NCBI GenBank assembly: GCA_905210055.1
Contig: CAJLVH010000038.1
Coordinates: forward strand, 1 to 13,199
Direction: 5' to 3'
From: an uncultured Enorma sp.
GTDB lineage: Bacteria > Actinomycetota > Coriobacteriia > Coriobacteriales > Coriobacteriaceae
Length of the DNA: 13,199 bases
Both the position numbers and the translations under genes were made by a program. The notes below the pieces were generated by a model. The model saw nothing but the letters and a program-made list of their open reading frames with translations, ran no database searches and was not told the DNA's origin. This document shows positions 12,148 through 13,199 of this stretch, piece after piece (the stretch's first letter is position 1; the number at the start of each line of letters is the position of its first letter).

Positions 12148-13199
12148 CTATTGGCAGGCACGAAGCGCTCGATCGGCTCGCACACCGCCTTCTGCGCCTC
12201 CCTCTCCATCGCGGCGGCGTTGTTGCTCGAGCTCTACCCGCTCACGGCGACGTCTCCGCTCGGTTTCGGCCTCTTCCTCGCGCCGCCGCTTCCGATCCTC
12301 CTCGAGCGCCCGCGCGTAGTCGCGCACAGCCTTTTCCGCCGCTGGCTCAAGAATGCCTTGGCGCTGATCGATGGCTGCGGTTATCGAGGATTGATGGCGC
12401 CGAGCGTCAGCGGAATGGGGACATGCGGCAACCCATGCATCTGCCAGCTCGGCAGCCTTTTTCAACGCTTCCAGCCTGCGATCGCGCACGGAGGAGTTAT
12501 CGACCCTGGTTATTCCGTAAAGCTGGGCGGCAAGATCGTCGATGGCGGCGCCCCCCGTTGGAAGCCGGTCGAGCCCCTTCTTCTCATAGCTGAGCCGCAT
12601 AAGCATACGGTACCCGAAATCCCGGTACTGCTCGCTCAGGCTTCCCGTCAAGGCGCAGGCGTTCCGCCGCACTTGCAGCTCGTTGGTGAGCATGCAGTCC
12701 ATTTGGAGGGCCAGAAACACACTCGACTGCAGCCTGCTCCTCTTAGAAAGACCGTTCCGCCACCGAGGATCGCACGGATCTGCCTTCGCAAAGGCGGCGT
12801 ACACGTCGAACAGATTCATCGGAATGGCGAACAGCACGTTGATCAACTGCTCCAGGGAAGCGAGAGCCCGCAGCTCATCGTCTGTCGCGCATCCGTAATC
12901 AAATGCGCGCAACGCCTTCGCATCATCAAGAAGGCTTTGCTGATAATACCTTACCCATTCCTCCGCGGCACCGCTGAGCTTGGACTTGCACGATACTCTC
13001 TGAATCGACTGCGAGCCCCAGTCGCCGATGCAGGCCCCATCATAGGCGCAATACACGCCGTTATAGGTGTCGGCAATGCGTGTCGCGAGTGTGCGCAGAC
13101 GATCATCGATCAGCACGCGAATGCTCTTCCGAAGCGCAGCGACCTCCTTGCCCGTAGCGAACTTTTCTCTCTCCTTGGCAGCAACGGCCAGATTGGCGG
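12148..13199 (-). CDS. Hypothetical helical protein, 5' end beyond window, probable 3' frameshift
   Basis: I do not recognise this gene. The frame stays open to the window edge. A GTG at 13116 could serve as start, but the upstream codons (KEREKFATGKEVAALRKSI) read as coding, so the gene probably begins outside. The visible ~350 residues are mostly helical, without membrane segments or known catalytic motifs. There are scattered cysteines early (YCAYDGACIGDW, VSCKSK) and a highly charged Arg/Glu coiled coil near the end (EEDRKRRREEEAETERRRRR). After this coil the annotated frame turns into Gly/Arg/Ala-rich, low-GC3 sequence ending at 12148. The +1 frame gives a better C-terminus ending at 12108. 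It lies upstream of the RecQ-SLOG operon on the same strand with a 120-160 bp gap, so functional linkage is possible but unproven. Confidence 0.65.
   Translation of the reverse strand, partial: ANLAVAAKEREKFATGKEVAALRKSIRVLIDDRLRTLATRIADTYNGVYCAYDGACIGDWGSQSIQRVSCKSKLSGAAEEWVRYYQQSLLDDAKALRAFDYGCATDDELRALASLEQLINVLFAIPMNLFDVYAAFAKADPCDPRWRNGLSKRSRLQSSVFLALQMDCMLTNELQVRRNACALTGSLSEQYRDFGYRMLMRLSYEKKGLDRLPTGGAAIDDLAAQLYGITRVDNSSVRDRRLEALKKAAELADAWVAACPHSADARRHQSSITAAIDQRQGILEPAAEKAVRDYARALEEDRKRRREEEAETERRRRRERVELEQQRRRDGEGGAEGGVRADRALRACQ

Overview
The window is high-GC DNA, and every gene I can support lies on the minus strand. The core block has the order tRNA-Tyr, tRNA-Thr, tRNA-Met, tuf, rpmG, tRNA-Trp, secE, nusG, rplK, rplA. 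That order, an alanine/lysine-rich N-terminal extension on SecE, and genes for leucine synthesis next to PadR regulation fit an actinobacterium, most likely of the class Coriobacteriia. The lineage is inferred from gene order and composition, not from a search.

Layout in minus-strand transcription order, from the right edge. (1) 12148-13199: the 3' part of an unrecognised helical protein gene, open at its 5' end at the window edge; its last ~35 codons look frame-shifted. (2) 8088-11989: a two-gene operon. The first gene encodes a 1052-residue fusion of a winged-helix-like N-terminus, a PD-(D/E)XK nuclease-like domain, a RecQ helicase with its zinc site, and a phosphoribosyltransferase domain. 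The second encodes a SLOG-type nucleotide-binding protein. This is the most interesting accessory system here. (3) 6275-7900: a sigma70-type promoter, tRNA-Tyr, tRNA-Thr, tRNA-Met and tuf, ending in a terminator. (4) 3234-6044: a consensus promoter, rpmG (a 49-codon gene), tRNA-Trp, secE, nusG, rplK and rplA, ending in a strong terminator. (5) 1364-2862: a PadR regulator overlapping by 4 bp a HAAS-type membrane protein gene with a probable DUF4825-like outer domain. (6) 1-1173: leuA, cut by the left edge, preceded by a 34-codon leader peptide carrying five rare CTA leucine codons and a terminator hairpin, which is a classic leucine attenuator.

Several intergenic spaces hold long inverted repeats that the genes do not explain: 1262-1359, 3036-3087, 3117-3215 and 6122-6197. 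The rplK-rplA spacer contains a motif resembling the 23S rRNA binding site of L1, directly abutting the rplA ribosome binding site, so L1 probably represses its own translation there.

Stretches without genes: 893-1068 and 1174-1363 hold the leucine leader and an inverted repeat; 2863-3299 holds palindromes, a degenerate tandem repeat, two inverted repeats and the rplA terminator; 5969-6274 holds a promoter, an inverted repeat and the tuf terminator; 7901-8087 shows nothing convincing. I found no CRISPR array, rRNA gene, transposase or integrase.
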